A stretch of DNA of 42,665 nucleotides from Sphingomonadaceae bacterium (lineage in GTDB: Bacteria > Pseudomonadota > Alphaproteobacteria > Sphingomonadales > Sphingomonadaceae): NCBI GenBank assembly GCA_016000085.1, contig JAECRT010000026.1:1-42665 (forward strand). Reading direction: 5' to 3'. The notes under the pieces were generated by a model. It was not told the DNA's origin. It worked only from the letters and a program-made list of their open reading frames with translations, and made no database searches. Shown here in pieces: positions 41,838 to 42,665 of this stretch. Each line of letters begins with the position of its first letter. Position 1 is the first letter of the stretch. A program made the position numbers and the translations under genes.

Positions 41838-42557
41838 TCAGAGCCGTGCGCGGAACGGGGTGAAGTCGGTGCCGTCGTCATATACGTCCAGCCCCTCTGC
41901 CCGTTTCAGGCTGTTGACGATCAGATAGGTGGCCGGCGTCAGCATCGCTTCCCAGCCAACCTTCATCATCCAGTTGGTGACCATGACGGTCAGAACCTGT
42001 GCATTGCTCCATTCGCCATAGAAAGCGAGCGGATAGAAAAACACGCTGTCGACCCCCTGCCCCACGATGGTCGATCCGATCGTGCGCATCCACAGATGCC
42101 GCCCTTGCGTCAGCAGCTTCATCCGCGCGAGTACGAAACTGTTGGCGAACTCGCCCGCCCAGAATGCGACGAGCGAGGCGAAGACGATACGCCATGTGCT
42201 GCCGAACACCGCTTCATAGGCGTCCTGCCCCGACCAGCCATCCGCGGGCGGCAGCGCCACCACCACCCAGCTCATCAACGCCATGAACAGCATCGCGCCG
42301 AACCCGGCCCAGACGCAGCGCCGCGCCCGGGCATAGCCGTAGACTTCGGTCAGCACGTCGCCGATCACATAGCCCAAAGGAAAGAAAAGGATACCGGCGC
42401 CAAATGTGAAGCCGCCCAGCGTGGACAGTTTGGATGCGCCGATCAGGTTGGACAGCAACAGGATCGCGACGAAGGCCGCCATGAAGAAATCATAATAACG
42501 CAGTGGCCGCGCGCCCAGCGTGCTTGCATCAACCCTGTGAATTGCCCCGTTGCTCAT
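41838..42557 (-). CDS. queuosine precursor transporter (YhhQ/VUT family)
   Basis: A 239-residue integral membrane protein with about six hydrophobic segments. The family motifs are visible: LLSNLIGASKL, FFPLGYVIGDVLTEVYGYARARRCVW and a GEFANSFVLARMK segment, then IGSTIVGQGVDSVFFYPLAF. YhhQ takes up queuosine precursors (preQ0/preQ1) in E. coli. The ATG 42555-42557 gives a plausible N-terminus; a TTG twelve codons earlier is not supported. No preQ1 riboswitch is visible in the 70 bases to the tRNA. Confidence 0.9.
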   Translation of the reverse strand: MSNGAIHRVDASTLGARPLRYYDFFMAAFVAILLLSNLIGASKLSTLGGFTFGAGILFFPLGYVIGDVLTEVYGYARARRCVWAGFGAMLFMALMSWVVVALPPADGWSGQDAYEAVFGSTWRIVFASLVAFWAGEFANSFVLARMKLLTQGRHLWMRTIGSTIVGQGVDSVFFYPLAFYGEWSNAQVLTVMVTNWMMKVGWEAMLTPATYLIVNSLKRAEGLDVYDDGTDFTPFRARL

Positions 42558-42627
42558 GGGCAGACTGCATATCCTGTGGTCGCATGATTGCAAGCCGCCC
42601 GAACGCCCGCTATCGCAGCGCTCGCAC

Positions 42628-42665
42628 GGCCCCGTAGCTCAGCTGGATAGAGCATCCGCCTTCTA
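42628..42665 (+). tRNA. tRNA-Arg (anticodon TCT), cut by the right edge
   Basis: GGCCCCG is the 7-nt acceptor strand, followed by TA, D-stem GCTC, the D-loop AGCTGGATA, and the anticodon stem CCGCC with the loop starting TTCTA, so the anticodon is TCT. It would read AGA. About half of the gene lies outside the window. Confidence 0.85.

Noticed and set aside
42558..42627. A preQ1 riboswitch before the YhhQ-type transporter gene
   Set aside because: The 70 bases show no preQ1-I or preQ1-II type hairpin and pseudoknot pattern that I can recognise.
1..42665. CRISPR arrays, insertion sequences or prophage genes
   Set aside because: I saw no regularly spaced repeats, no terminal inverted repeats around a transposase and no phage-type genes.

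Overview
The window is a GC-rich chromosomal segment of an alphaproteobacterium, most probably a sphingomonad (Sphingomonadales; Sphingobium or Sphingomonas-like). The evidence is the gene content: an orphan NepR-type anti-sigma factor, an ErpA-Xth pair, PstC and PstA with the long N-terminal extensions known from alphaproteobacteria, an NDUFAF5-like methyltransferase beside ComF, and many GTG starts with 4-bp GTGA/ATGA overlaps. I see no integrase, transposase, phage gene or CRISPR array. It reads as stable core genome with a few accessory pockets. Truncated tRNA-Arg genes, CCT on the left (minus) and TCT on the right (plus), form the two edges.

Layout. 1-7 kb: a minus-strand run comF > grxC > nitrilase > DUF1178, a divergent methyltransferase, then a metallophosphoesterase divergent from a diacylglycerol-kinase-like lipid kinase, and a large GNAT-like protein. 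7-14 kb: fatty acid desaturase with a strong terminator, lptF-lptG, a DUF2141 protein next to a second lipid-kinase homologue, DUF2239 under a palindromic promoter, xth and erpA. 14-19 kb: M23 peptidase and the translationally coupled glnE-bcp-DUF455 operon. 19-25 kb: orphan NepR-like protein, YpfJ-like zinc metallopeptidase, a patatin/3-hydroxybutyrate dehydrogenase operon, three small minus-strand genes including a lone MbcA/ParS/Xre-type antitoxin domain, and an exported M20 peptidase. 25-26.4 kb: an SDR/TetR divergent pair resembling BdcA/BdcR.

26.4-30.3 kb is the most unusual region: Tat-exported small protein > glycosyltransferase > PqqD-like peptide chaperone (HPr-rel-A type) > HprK-related kinase A > nucleotidyltransferase. 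The last three overlap by 4 bp each. Kinase, PqqD/RRE-like domain and nucleotidyltransferase recall lasso-peptide tailoring genes, but no lasso cyclase or leader protease lies here, so this looks like a peptide- or protein-modifying system of unknown product.

30.4-37.8 kb: a complete phosphate regulon phoR-pstSCAB-phoU-phoB, with an in-phase 11-bp PhoB-box repeat before pstS and a bidirectional terminator after phoB. 37.8-42.6 kb: recR-def divergent from fmt-truA (formyl group added and removed at the two ends of translation), a PAS-GGDEF cyclase without an I-site, and a YhhQ-type queuosine-precursor transporter.

Starts were chosen from ribosome binding sites, overlaps and family N-termini, and many are shorter than the longest open frame. 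Functions are read from motifs and family memory only; no database search was possible.
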